A program made the translations under genes and the position numbers. Below are positions 11,950 through 23,590 of a DNA stretch of 64,000 bases, in pieces. The stretch covers positions 8,308,001 to 8,372,000 of the forward strand of contig CM065312.1 in assembly GCA_033032175.1 (NCBI GenBank), written 5' to 3'. The notes beneath the pieces were generated by a model. The model made no database searches, was not told the origin of the DNA, and saw only the letters and a list, made by a program, of their open reading frames with translations. The first letter of the stretch is position 1. Every line of letters starts with the position of its first letter. This DNA is from Saturnia japonica (Eukaryota; Arthropoda; Insecta; Lepidoptera; Saturniidae).

Positions 11950-12240
11950 ACGGAATTATAAAGGAGGTAGGGCATAGAAAAATTTATTTGGAGATTTCTC
12001 TCTACTTGGGGCAGTTCGACTGGTAGAATACCTTCACCCTACAGAAAATTGCAACCAAATGACCTTGTGTTGTGTTCCTGCGGTAAGTGTAGTTTCCAGA
12101 GCTCCTTGGGGTAGGGGGTTTCAAAGTTGGCAACGCGCTAGGGATATCTATGGTATTACAACCGGCCATAGGCTACGGTAGCTGCTTACTATCAGGCGGG
12201 ATGTATGCTTGTTTGCCACCTGTTTTGTATAAAATAAAAA
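11950..12240 (+). mobile_element. dispersed SINE/LINE-tail repeat (family A)
   Basis: Contains 'ctctctacttggggcagttc', 'ggtagggggtttcaa', 'gcaacgcgctag', 'ggctacggtagctgcttac' and 'tgcttgtttgccacc', then an A-rich tail. Similar copies occur at 17690-17905 and 38335-38610, and fragments in inverse orientation at 14083-14135 and 56150-56570. Non-coding. The copy number in one window shows it is a repeat, but whether it is a SINE or a LINE 3' end cannot be settled here. Confidence 0.7.
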
Positions 12241-13560
12241 TAACCAAAACTAACGTATGTTACTAAAACAAAGCAAAGTACTGGATTCTTATAATTGCTC
12301 CAAAGAATATTTTTTTACTTTAGGGCAAAAGGTAATAATGACGCATGATTATCAGTGGGTTTATCATTAAAGTAAATTCCTGGTGTTACTTGATATTAAT
12401 GTAAATATTTTAACATGGAAAATACATGTTAACCAAACAGAAATTTCAATGCAAAAAAGTACTTAACTAAATTTTGAAATCTGGGAAGAGCGTAGTGAAA
12501 GTTTTGTATAACAGATATCAACAATAACAAAAATTATTGTTCTGTATTTTTATATTAAAATTTTAATAAGGAGAATCAAAGTAAAGTAATAAATAAATAT
12601 ACATAAATTTCTTACATATACATTTTTTCATTGTATAACTTATTATTCCATGAAAAAATGTATGTGTAAAAAGTTTCGGGTCCAATAGATTACAAGTTGA
12701 TAAGGCCTTATCCTGGCTAATTGCCAATAGTTTCAAGGTAGCGTATTAATCAACGTCAATCAACCCTATACGGGCTAGAGGACAGTGAAGTTAAGATCGT
12801 ATTAATGCCTAAGAAACTTCTAAACTCCAGTGAATTGTTTGCGAAATTGAGAGTGAGGTGGCACATTTTGCTTCTAGTTATCCTGCTTTGTGACACTTAT
12901 AAGAAAATTACCCACTAAATTTTTTACAAGCTTTTATTTAACTTGCTTTATTAGTATGGGTCAAATCTTGCAACTGACTTTTAAAACAGTTATCACCAAC
13001 CGATTGAGCTAAAATTTTGCATACACGTTTAGTTTAGTCGACAATCCATGGTAAGCAAAGTGACTTCATTCTAAAACCAATATGGCGAGCTCCCAGAGGT
13101 GGTAGATCAACTATTTTTTATGTACCCACCTCCATGATATGGGTATAAAATAAGAGAGTTCGCTGAGAAAAATGCAAAAACAAAATTACTTCTATTGAAG
13201 TATTGAATAAAAGCTTGTTCTAAAATATATTTTTTTTATTAATAATCATTATTATTTTAGTTTTAGATAATACGGTTTAGTAAATAATGGAAAAACTTGT
13301 CAGTTTTTAACTATTGAGGAAAACAAGTTCTTATGGAGACTACATTTAGATAAACATAGTGTTAGATATTTCTATGCAGGGTAGAGGAACGGTTTACTTA
13401 AAATAGCTGGTAATGACTGAGCGTAAAATCTTAAGCACTACACACCAAGCTCACCGACCTGCCGACACTTGTTGGCGTGTTAGTTGGCGGTGGCATTACA
13501 TCGTCGCAAGCTGGAAATCTTTCACGGCGACATGTTGGTGACACAATATGAGCAATTTTG
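12241..13560. other. intergenic, no gene seen
   Basis: AT-rich, with frequent stops in all frames. No exon with both splice signals and a recognisable protein match was found, and no repeat family was recognised. Confidence 0.5.
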
Positions 13561-13618
13561 TCTCAGCTGTTAGTCACTTACCAGTGTGGTCTCAGCTGTT
13601 AGTCACTTACCAGTGTGG
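13561..13618. repeat. 29 bp perfect tandem duplication
   Basis: The unit 'tctcagctgttagtcactta' + 'ccagtgtgg' occurs twice back to back (13561-13589 and 13590-13618) with no difference. Probably a recent replication-slippage duplication. Confidence 0.97.
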
Positions 13619-14082
13619 TGATACGTCGTGATTTTTAAATCATTCAGTAATTAATGTTTAACGTTTAAACATGGAGAATAATAGTAATTTCATAGCAGCT
13701 TGTATAGTTATTATTGCTGTGTCCATTTCGAGGGCACGAAACTGTTGGGTTAGACTAAGTTTATTGAGTCGCCATTGTTACATTAACAGTGAAAATTAAA
13801 TCATAACTGAAAAAAAAAACACTTTTATTGTACTTTTAGATTCACAATACTTCTAAATCTTATCTTAAGCTAGTGTCATTATAATGTTAACCGAAAGTAA
13901 TGGCGAACTAAACATAAACAGTGTCACGTATCAACTTGAGCAAGATGGTTGTCTAATTATTAGGTGTTTTTTTTTTTCAATATATGACAGTACATATGAT
14001 ATTTTCATTGAAATCAGCCTGTCGAATTTCTCGATAAAATGTACTGTGGAGTTATTCCACCAGTCGGGTTGCAAGTAGAGAG
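13619..14082. other. intergenic, no gene seen
   Basis: AT-rich. An open frame of 64 codons at 13884-14078 has no recognisable motif or splice context and is not called as a gene. Confidence 0.5.
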
Positions 14083-14135
14083 AACTAAATCTCTTTGAAC
14101 CCTTCTTTCCCCAAGGAGCTCTAGAACCCTACTCA
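14083..14135 (-). mobile_element. fragment of dispersed repeat family A
   Basis: Inverse-orientation piece matching the 'ggggtagggttt...ccagagctccttgg' part of the copies at 11950, 17690 and 38335. Confidence 0.55.
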
Positions 14136-16051
14136 CCATTCACAGTAACGCAAAGATAGGACGACAAGGATTTTTTATTCATGCCTAGATCGAGGATTCC
14201 TAAATCTATGGCTCCGAAGCCCAGTGCATGTGGTTCTGTTATTAAAGGCGGAGCGGGAAATAGGTTGAACAGTTCTTCAGAACACTCGATATGTTTCCCT
14301 ACGGAACTGAAGCGGCTCTATAAACTTAGTAATGTCTGCGTCATTTACAATGCGGACAGCCGGTTCGAAGTATTTTGGTATTTTGCGTATTTTGTTATAA
14401 AGAAGGTATTTTGAAAATCCGGTGCAAACTTACGAACAGTATTTCTTACAAGATCGAACTTCCACCTTATAAAGCAGATACAGCTCTTTTCGGGTGCGAA
14501 AAGCCGTCACATTCTGTTAAGGTTTCGAGATGTCGCGAAGACGACACTCCCGATGTGCGACTGGATGTATTATCGGAGTTAAGGTCACTATGATTGTCTA
14601 TACGTAGAATTTTGCTAGCGAGACGTTCTGGAGTATGGGTAAATGGGTATTTTTCTTTTTTTATATGCGTAAAACTCTTTTTTTTTTTACAATTAACTCA
14701 ACCAAGTTATTTTTTCCCAAAGTATTTATATTTGCGGAGCAAGGATTCGTTAGGTTCAACGACAAGTCCTTTCCGTCTCTTTTTTTTCTACTACTGTTAG
14801 CGGGCTTTCTGTAACACCGCCCAATGGACAGTGTTGTCATTTGCATATCAATCTTGTTAAGTATCAGGTATTCCTGAGTTACAAGGTTTACATTTCTATC
14901 ATATTTCGAAGCAAGATAACATTTTGTTACTGTTGAATACATTTTCATTAAAAATTATTACGCAATTTATTTTATTTTTTTGTCTTTACAGTAAAATAAC
15001 TAATATTTTTATGAAAAAAAAATTCAAAAAATTTCAATAAAATTTAAACGTCTTTTTCTCTATAACACGTTTTTTACAACACTATTTGAGCGAAGGTGCG
15101 ATATTGTTTTCTTTATTACTTAACTTAGCTTTTTAAAGACTACAAAGCTTTACGTAACCAATAAGGACCTCATTAATTTATTACAAAAGCTTGAATAAAC
15201 GTTTTATACATAAAAGATTCAAAATTTTACGTAAGAAATGGAGTGAGAAATAAACCAAAGGGCTTGTTAAAATCGATTCTTCAACAATTTAATTGTGATG
15301 TCACGACAAAGGGTCTATTGGGGTTGACATTTTAACATGAGTTGTGAGGGGCCAACCGCACTAATTATTCTGATATCCCAATAGACTAAGTGGGTATGAC
15401 ATTTATAGCTAATTAGAATTGCTCTCGGTTTCACCAGTGTTAAAACTTTGTATAGGATATACGTAAACTCCCTTAGTGAGCGTCTGCATCACAAAAGGAG
15501 TAACTATGCTAAATTTCAAGTCAATAGGACATATAGTTTCAAAGATCTCATGATGAGTGAGTGGTATTTCGCTTATATATGTATAGATTTAATTGAGAAT
15601 CTTACCCAATGCTAGGTTAGCTGTAGTAGTAATAATCCATCATTTATATAATTGGTATTTCTAACGATTTGCAGGAACACGGTAATAATTGTTACAACTT
15701 GGTAGTCTCCACATTAGTTTTAGCACAGTTTATACTATTACTGTCCTGAACATAATAACTTATGTGTTCATTAAGCTATTAAATAAATAAATATTATATT
15801 CTATTATACGTATAAAAAATATAGATTAATTAATTGAAAAGATGTCGTCATTGCAACATTAAGTAATAATTAGAACAACATAAATCTTAGCACCAGCAGT
15901 AATTTCAGTATATGTGTAATAAATAAAATAAAAAATTTGTGATTCACAACTATATTTATCAAAACTAAGGAAAAAAAATTGTGAGATAAATTCTAAAACC
16001 ATAAGTATACCATCAAAAAAAAACATAAATAATGTATTATCTTTAAAAATA
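14136..16051. other. intergenic downstream of takeout-like gene 1
   Basis: No supported gene. The stretch 14160-14600 is less AT-rich than its surroundings and open for short distances on both strands, which suggests a decayed coding fragment of unknown origin. The rest is AT-rich with homopolymer runs and should hold the 3' UTR of the minus-strand gene that stops at 16052. Confidence 0.45.
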
Positions 16052-19000
16052 TCAAATTTCAGCTATATCTCCAATTGCGTTCTTTCGAAAGAATATTTTT
16101 AAGTTCTTTAAGATCTTCTTAACGGCAGCTTCAATTATCGGTTTACCAAATTCTGTTGCAACCGCCTGCCAATTTTCATTTAAAAATTTCAGCATTGCAT
16201 CGCCTGTATTAAAAAAGAGACACAATTAATAAATAATTTAAAGAACGGGTTTTAGAATGTTGTAAAAAAGGTTTTAATGATAAATCAGATATATGAAAGT
16301 TCTTAAGGACCTAAAAAACATACACGGCGAACTGTGGGTGTACACCTCTGTCTAACTCTTCGGGGATAGAGGAGTGATGGTATGTTATGTTATATGTTAA
16401 GGAAAAACAAAGTTATTTTAGAAACAAAATTAGTAGGTAGTAACCTACCTTTAAATCAAAACAATATAGTTGAAATTCTAAGTAAATCAACTTCTTTATG
16501 AAATATAATCACTTTCAATCGTTCAATCGGTATGTTGATATTTGTGAGTCAAAAATTATATAGTTCGAATGTTTCTTCTTAAAATAAAGTACTCGATGTT
16601 TTTAGATTAGGCCGTGGAGAACATCCCTGCATTTCTTACACCTAATAAGAAATCATTAAATATAGAATGTTCTTACCAGATTCGTTTAGTTACAAATTAC
16701 TTACTGAGTTCTTTATTCCCATTAAATAGATTTGTCAAATCGAAATATACATTGTCTTTCACTACAAAATCAAAATCTAGCTTTTTGGGTACAATATGAT
16801 CCTTATTGTCACTTCCTTTTTGTATTTCATAAGGTATAGATAAAGTCAGTTGCATATTTTCTGAAATAAAAAACAAAAAAACTTTAAACAAAAAAGAAAA
16901 CCAACTTCAATGATTTTGAGAAATTCCCTGGCGTATCTTCGAAGTTGAAGGTCCAATGTCAATGAAATTAAAATGGGACCACCCATGAGGTATCCCATTT
17001 CCAAACAAAAAACATCCTGAATCCTCAAAATCCATAAAAAGATATCTATTTACTTATTAATAAAGGCAGCGCCAACAGTGCGCATATATTGACATTTTCA
17101 TTTTAAAATCTAATAATGACTTACTAACCAGCAGGCGCTTACTACATGCATACAACACAAAACAAATACAAACAAGCATCACTCACTATACAATAATATT
17201 CATAATATGTATTAATAATTAAAATATAATTAACAAATCATGGACAACAAAATAATAATTCATTCAGTAAATTAGTTCATAAAAATAATACAAAAGGTTA
17301 AAATAGGTGATTATTAATGTCAATTATTTATTTTGTTTGAATCTAATAATTCTGAGTTATGTTTTAATAGTAGGTAGTGTTTGTGCAAATATTAGACATA
17401 TTACTTAAATATTACCTATTATATTATTTGATTCGAATTGAGCTATTATTTAAACTTAAGGTATACCAAAGAGATATCCACATTTTTTTAAACTTACTTG
17501 CTTTTAACTTCAAGTCTCCATCTCCATTTATGGGTAAAACGAGTATTTTACCTGCGGCAGTATATTGACCTGTCACAGAACAGTCAAGATGAAAAGTAAC
17601 CTTGAAGAATTGCTTTTTTAAATCCCATCTGAAATCAATGTAAAAATTCAAAAAAATGTATAGCAAAATAAAATTTCTTTGAAAATCACTTTCTGTTTGT
17701 GGCAGTCCAACTGGTGCAATATACCTCCACCCTACAGAAGATCGTAGCCAAATAACCCTGTGATACGGTGAGTAGGGTTTCCAGAGCTCCTTAGGGTAGG
17801 GGGTTCAAGGTCGGTAACACGCTAGTGATACAAGCGTCCATAGGTAGCCGCTTACAATCAGGCGGGCCGTAAGCTTGTTTGCCGCATTTGTAGTTTAAAA
17901 AAAAAAACAAATATAATTTGAATTTTATCATTATTACTTATTTAGGTAATATCGATGAAATAATCACTACCTATCCAAAGTCAATAGGGGGCTACCCTTT
18001 TATCGATTAATGTGTTAATATTAATTAAGTATTAAACTTGCGATGTAGTTTTTGCTTAATAAGAAGAACTATGTTCATTAATCACAAACATCAGTACAAT
18101 TTCCTAAACGATATATAAAACAAGTGCTTACTTGACATCGTCTATAACAGAATCCTTCAAACCCTTAAGCTTACCGCCCTGTAACGAAAATTGAAGACCA
18201 GACAAGTCAAATTTAAAATCGTCCATTTCCAAAACATCATGAACTTCAATACCCATCTCTGGTATTCCACTAAAATACACAGGCAAAGCTTTTTGAAAAG
18301 CGGAGATCATGCACGAGGAGTCTTCGAGGTGACATTTCCCCACTGGCAAGACTGGAAATGTCGAAATTAAAACTTTAAATAAAATAGTATAGGTTTAGTG
18401 TTTGACCACAAATTTATTTATTGTTAAGTGACGATGTACCTTCAAGATAGCAACAAACTAGTCTCAAGTGATGAGAGGACTGGCTCTCAAGTGCAGCTGC
18501 CGTAAAACACATATAGGAATGTTTGACGACATATTTCCTACCTGAGGATAGCAGCTAGCCAGGCGGGCATTGAAAAATACCCTACCACCATGATATCGTT
18601 TGAGTGTATGAAAGTAGCATGATACAATTCTTTCGGTATATTATATTTTTTCTTAAAGATTGCAATCGGTTAATAAAATTGGAGTGTCTGTTTGTAAGAT
18701 CAAAATAAGAGCTTTTTACTAAATGACAATACATACATACATACATAATTACATGAATTCTGTAGACCACGCGATCGCAACCGCGGGCACAGCCAGTTAT
18801 TTTATAAATATATATTATATTTTTTTCTCCTCCGGGATGAAAAGTTCACTTTTAGTCCCTGTCACGCGGGAGAAAAGTACCCGATTCTCTCCCGCTGAGA
18901 TGGCAAATGTGCGCATGCGCGTACTTTACTTTATCTCCCGGTAACCTAGCAACTGCGTGTTTATATATAAAATATATAAACTTTTCATCCCGGAGGAGAA

Positions 19001-20838
19001 AAAAATTGTAAACGCACCTAGGGAGAAAAGTAAGACATCCCCGCCCGCGCGTATGGTTGTCACCCGAGCCGAAGGTGAAGTCCTACTTTTCTCCCTCGGT
19101 GCATGAGATGGCGAGATCACGGGAAGGCCTGTTGTTGGATATATCACAATTACTCACCAGTTTTGATGAGGTCAGGGTCGGGATAGTTGGATTCCACCAG
19201 ATTCACAGTTTTTCTTATTTTACTTAAATTTATGTCGGCAACGGTCTTCGTGCCGGTGCGCGCGTGCGAGAAGAGACGGTTGGAATAGGAAGGGTAGGGG
19301 GGTGAAAGGAGCATCAAAATGGTTGGCAATTGCGATCCACCAATCAAATTGGCCCATATCGAAACGTATACGTTTTGTTCCGTTTTATGCAGACTTTGAC
19401 TGAACACCTGTGATAGGCGAACTAATGGCAGGTGCAATCGTTCCACGCAGGCGCTGCGCCGCCCAGCACCCTAGCTCTGCTGGCACGTAGGCCAGTCTAC
19501 TTCGTGCTTTGGCCGTGAACTTGCGTTTATTTGTTTTGTACGCGCTACGTCATTCCGAAGGTTCGGTTGGCGCTGAGTTATATGTAATTTACGGAGTTGT
19601 TAAGGTTTTGCATTGTATAACTTTGAGTTGGTGTATCAGGAGGTTTTGATGAACTGATTGCTTGAGTGATAGAGTCCTATGGGGTTTGAGGCTACCACAC
19701 ACACATACATACAGTTCACGCCACAAACACAAATACTTCACAATCTGCAGTCCAGGCCGACGGAGCAAGCTCAAGGTCACCGCCCGCTCCTGACGAGGTG
19801 AGTCTCTTTTAGTTGTTATTAGAACAAGTACTGTGTATCGCAACAATATCTTCGAGAGGGATTGATTCGAGATAGATTGAATAAGGGCCCAGCACATATT
19901 ACGCGAACCTTCTCGAACAATTAGTATTCAATTTTGTCAATTTTGAAAGAATATGTCATGCAATGTTAGCACCTCGTGTGTTTTATTATTATTATAGAAT
20001 TAAGCCGTCTTGTGTGTAATTACATTGTAAAAATTCTTCGCAAACACAAAAAAAAAAGAAGACAAACTAGGTCTAGGACTAGATCGATAGGATTTTCCGT
20101 GTTATTTTGTTATTGAAAACAAAATTACAAAAATATTGCTAAGTTACAATGAAATATTTTCCTGGAATTTATAGAAAAATATAATTATAGCATTGAAAGA
20201 TCTTTTTTTTACAACCTGACTACCACGAAACCAAAAGGAGAGTAGTAGTTGTTACGTACCTAATCGTTTATTTGTTTGATAACGATTTGCAAACACTGAA
20301 ATATAATAGCAATATGGTTTCAAAGAAAAATTATTATGAACCCTAGGCAATTTAGTGTCTCAAGCAAAAATCTTAAATCCAAGATGGCTATCAAACGTTT
20401 CAATCGCTTTCGACACCGGGACCATCTTGGGTCAAGACATAAAGAGAACCAAGAAATATTCATTGATCAAGAAAAAATCTAGCGTTCAATTGAAGATTGG
20501 TTTGTAAAGGACCTTTGGACCCTTGATTTCAAATAAAAAAGCAGTTGTTTGATGATGGATGACGGATTAACGACTACACTGCTGGAGTGGTAAAAAACGT
20601 TAATTATTTTAACTGCCCTGGCAACTTTATTCATACGATCACACGTGTCATTATCTGGTCGTCAAATGATACTGAGCTTAATGCATGTCCCACATTTGTT
20701 GTTCTGAAGGCTCAATCTGCCTTTTTTTAAATCTATGGCTTCACGTATTAATATAATGATAATGATAAGAAACTCACCAAATGATCTAACACAACCCACT
20801 AAAAGTAAAGAAAATAATGAAATTATCTTCAAAGTCAT
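16052..20838 (-). CDS. takeout/JHBP-domain secreted protein, gene 1 (5 exons, complete)
   Basis: Coding exons on the minus strand: 20838-20778, 18351-18132, 17628-17498, 16860-16705 and 16203-16052. All introns are GT-AG, the phases agree (1,2,1,1), and the total is 720 bases, 239 residues plus stop, the usual takeout length. Residues 1-20 form a signal peptide (MTLKIISLFS then LLLVG). The N-terminal cysteine pair of the family is Cys27 and Cys34 (KCHLEDSSC). The rest matches the takeout (JHBP, TULIP-fold) family: LKGLKDSVID, GKILVLPINGDGD, FDLTNLFNGNKEL and LKFLNENW near the C-terminus. Such proteins are secreted carriers with a tunnel for a hydrophobic ligand, as in juvenile hormone binding protein; the ligand here is unknown. 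It lies 3.2 kb downstream of a paralogue with identical lengths for exons 2-5. Intron 1 carries Helitron, hairpin and GC-rich insertions. Which member of this large family it is cannot be read from sequence alone. Confidence 0.93.
16321..16400 (+). mobile_element. tRNA-SINE body fragment
   Basis: 'cgaactgtgggtgtacacct' and 'cttcggggatagaggagtga' match, in inverse orientation, the body of the SINE at 39300-39490. It lies in intron 4 of takeout-like gene 1. No tRNA-like head is present here. Confidence 0.65.
16885..17040. repeat. dispersed repeat (family B), in intron 3 of takeout-like gene 1
   Basis: The segment 'aaaccaactt.aatgatttt' through 'gaggtatccc.tttcca' to 'ccataaaaa' recurs at 52435-52640 in the same orientation. 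Non-coding; class unknown. Confidence 0.6.
17690..17905 (+). mobile_element. dispersed SINE/LINE-tail repeat (family A)
   Basis: Copy of the 11950-12240 repeat in intron 2 of takeout-like gene 1, ending 'caggcgggccgtaagcttgt' and an A-rich tail. Confidence 0.7.
18776..18798 (+). mobile_element. degenerate Helitron 3' end
   Basis: 'caaccgcgggcacagccagt' resembles the hairpin + GGGCACAG + CTAG + T terminus of the other copies, but CTAG has become CCAG. The extent of the body to the left is unclear. Intron 1 of takeout-like gene 1. Confidence 0.4.
18815..19110. repeat. two adjacent inverted repeats (MITE-like hairpins)
   Basis: Outer pair: 'ttctcctccgggatgaaaag' near 18826-18845 and its reverse complement near 18981-19003. 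Second pair: 'ctagggagaaaagtaagac' at about 19018-19036 against 'gtcctacttttctccctcgg' at about 19079-19098. Related 'gggagaaaagta' blocks also occur between the outer arms. Probably one or two nested MITEs in intron 1 of takeout-like gene 1; no target duplication identified. Confidence 0.65.
19020..19900. promoter_or_regulatory. GC-rich island, possible (captured) bidirectional promoter
   Basis: This stretch is visibly richer in G+C and CpG than the rest of the window. It is flanked by outward-facing donor-like sites: GTGAGT on the minus strand at 19157-19152 and CGAG|GTGAGT on the plus strand at 19798. That arrangement looks like two divergent first exons around a shared promoter. No downstream exons were recognised on the plus strand. 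Activity is inference only. Confidence 0.3.
19158..19256 (-). other. orphan exon-like segment with strong splice donor
   Basis: On the minus strand, an open frame ends with a strong donor (ACTG|GTGAGT, G at 19157). The last part would encode LSKIRKTVNLVESNYPDPDL followed by IKTG. Base composition is GC-richer than the flanks and the peptide has the look of a conserved, charged protein start. It has no in-frame ATG near the apparent start (ATA is present) and cannot join the takeout exons, whose phases already fit without it. It could be a captured or duplicated first exon from another gene. Family not recognised. Confidence 0.35.
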
Positions 20839-20929
20839 GTCTATCCTTTTTATTCTATAAATAATTTAATGAATGTACTTTGCAAAGGTTAACACTGGAC
20901 TGTCGAGGAAGTGTTGAAGTCAGTCAGTC

Positions 20930-20937
20930 TTAATATA
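20930..20937 (-). promoter_or_regulatory. TATA-like box of takeout-like gene 1
   Basis: Minus strand TATATTAA, about 92 bases upstream of the ATG at 20838. An initiator-like CAGTCCAGTG lies about 30 bases further downstream, near 20900. Position and spacing fit a core promoter; not experimentally supported. Confidence 0.4.
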
Positions 20938-20986
20938 GGTAACCGGTTAAGTCACAATGTCTTACTGTGACCATGAAATATTATGT

Positions 20987-21739
20987 TATTACTACTAATA
21001 TTATAGATGCGAAACTAACTCTATCTGTCTTTCTATCTGTTACGTTTTCACGCCTAAGCCGATGAACCAATTGTGATGAATTTTGATACACAGATAGATT
21101 GAAACTTCGGAAAGAACATAGGGTACTTTTTGTTGCGAAAATAAAACTTAACTAAACTAAAACTAAAGTTAACAATGATATTTAAAGTTAAGTTATCTAT
21201 TTTAATTAATACATGTAGGTAATATTTTTCCCCCAAATTTTCCGATAGACCTATTTATATGAAGGAAACTGATTTCGAATATGACTTAACAATATTTTTG
21301 TCTATATGTTCAGATTTAACTCAGAAATGGCTTGACTAATTCTCATGAAACTGTTTACACGAGAAGCTTATGTGATCGTTGGTTAATTGATGGGCTATAA
21401 AGAATTGTCAATAGTACTTCTAGAAATCGTAAATAAAAGTTAAATATTTAATTTTCATGAATTCTCAACAGATTCTGATCAAATTTTGTAGGCGGGAAGC
21501 ATACATAATATAGGAGTCTATAAGAATCTTTAATAATACATTAGAAGTCGTAGAATGGAATAATAATGTTCAACCGATTTTGATGAAAATTGTACACGGG
21601 AAATACACGCCATTACTCAATTGATACGGCAATTTACGAATTGTCAACAATATTATAATAATAAATAACATAAAATTATGGGATGAAAATAACTACTGCG
21701 TAACTATAAACACGTGCGGAGCCGCGGGCACTCCGCTAG
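20987..21739 (+). mobile_element. Helitron-like element upstream of takeout-like gene 1
   Basis: The 5' side resembles the family start (ACTAATATTATAGATGCGAA). The 3' end has hairpin GCGGAGCCGC, then GGGCACTCCG and CTAG at 21736-21739, followed by T. The interior has 'gtttacacgagaagctta'- and 'gtacacgggaaatac'-type modules. It begins about 50-60 bases upstream of the TATA-like box of gene 1, so it may have replaced upstream regulatory DNA. Confidence 0.72.
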
Positions 21740-22093
21740 TAAGGACATAAATTATGTATTATTACTATGAATAAAAATTAACAAATTTACCTAGTGTGTT
21801 AAGTTACCTTAGTTATTAAAGTCATTAAATAATAATATGCCACGTGAAGGAAAACGTTAAACGTTAAAAACATTAATAATTATTTTTAAAAGAATAGTTA
21901 TTTGTCCACTTTTATGGAATATTAATACTAGAAATAGCATGTTTATATTATATATATTTTTAAATCTTTATTTTCACATAAATAAAGGTACTTATTTTAG
22001 GCATAGGTATTATAGGGACCTGTTTACACTGTGTATAAACGAAAAAGCCTGCTCAATAGGCGCTATTATCTAAATAATCTCGGCACTAACGTT
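21740..22093. other. intergenic between the two takeout-like genes
   Basis: AT-rich; no ORF, exon or repeat recognised. Confidence 0.5.
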
Positions 22094-22928
22094 ATAGCAA
22101 TATAGCCCTCGGCTCTGCACGCGTTTTTTGGTACGCAATGATTATTTAAATCCTTTTATTTTTACTCACATTGTTAACAATTCATATGCCGTATCAATTG
22201 AGGAGTGGCATGTATTTCCCTTGTACAATTATCATCAAAATCGGTTAAAATCTATTATTCTAATGTATAATGACTAATGCTTTATTAACTATTCTTATAG
22301 CCTCTCAACTGTATTATGATGTATGCTACCCGTCTACAAAATATGATCAGAATCAATTGAGAATTGATGAAAATAAAAAGGTTTTTGAATGACTTTTCTT
22401 TAATTGTAGAAATAATATTGACATTTCTAATAGCCCATTAATTATGTACATAAATAGTTTACTGTTGTATGATAAAATATAGTTTATGAAGAGCTGGCAA
22501 CAATTAGATTGTCTGTGGTGACTCATCCCTCTCTCTCTATGGTCGTTACGTGTGATGGATGTGTAATTGTAATCGATGTCTCTGGGAATAATAAAGTGCA
22601 TAAATCTAATAAATAAGAAATATCATTTATAACAGTTTACCTACTTACTTATAGCAGTGCACATGTAAATTATGTACCTACTTCCCGTGTATAAAATTTC
22701 ATCAAAATCGGTTAAGAATTAATAAAATATAAATTTTTGAAAATGCATTTTATTACGATTCCCAAACCTGTTATTGAAAATTCTCATTACTTATCATTCA
22801 TGGAATGACTTATACTTCCCGTGTACATGATTGAATTAATTTCTTTTTTTTACATTATCTAAAAGTAATATTGAAATTTCTTATACCCTATCAACTAACC
22901 GATGATATAAGCATCCCCTGTACAAAAT
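22094..22928 (-). mobile_element. Helitron-like element, decayed 3' end, interrupted by LINE tail
   Basis: Left end 'gccctcggctctgcacgcg' is the decayed hairpin of the 33.7 kb family (CTAG has become ATAG). The interior follows the same modules as 32916-33724 in reverse, down to 'gatgatataagcatcccctg'. At 22928 it passes directly into a Jockey-type LINE fragment. Confidence 0.62.
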
Positions 22929-23590
22929 TTCTCCTCGCCCGATTGCATCCTCTGTTATGTGCTGCAAGCAAAATGTCCACGAGACACAAGCTTACGCTCT
23001 ACAAGATGTGTATCCGACCGATTATGACATATAGCTGCGTTGTGTTCGCACATATGTCAAGATATAATTGGAAACGCTTCAAGCCATCCAGAATAGGTTT
23101 CTTCACCGCCTTACCGGCGCCCCTAGGTATGTTCGTATGGAGGATCTCCATAGAGATATGGACCTTCCTTCGATACATGCCTATGTCAAACACCTTTCTC
23201 GCTCTTATTTCGACACCGCATCGAACCACGCGAATCCCCTAATAAAAGCGGCAGCTTCATATGTTCCCGACCCCAACGACTGCCGGAGAAAACGCCGGCC
23301 GCGTAATACATTCACTGACCCGCCCGACCAAACCGAAACAGCTAACGCGTTCTACGCCACCGTCTCTCCAAACAGAGCGTGCCACCGCCCACGCCCGCGA
23401 ACCACCGTTCTCTCCGCAGAGGACGGGCGGTTAAACTTCGCTCCCGCACACCCGTCACGTCCACCCTCTCTAGCGGCAACCCAAGCCTAGGTCCGTTCCT
23501 CGGTGTGAAACCCTTGGGTCAGGCAGCCGCCCGCGCGATACAAAGTGACACTATACGTGCAACACTTAGTTACCCACACACAACATTGTA
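22929..23590 (+). mobile_element. Jockey-type LINE fragment (C-terminal ORF2 and start of 3' UTR)
   Basis: Encodes, in two frames, parts of the C-terminal region after the reverse transcriptase (KMSTRHKLTLYKMCIRPIM; later DLPSIHAYVKHLSRSYFDTA), closely like 62650-63200. A frameshift near 23070-23100 breaks it. It is 5'-truncated and lacks the full 3' UTR seen at 63290-63935. Confidence 0.8.

Noticed and set aside
14181..14948. Cluster of overlapping open frames on both strands as a gene
   Set aside because: No splice-supported structure, no recognisable domain, and no agreement on strand; described only as a possible decayed fragment.
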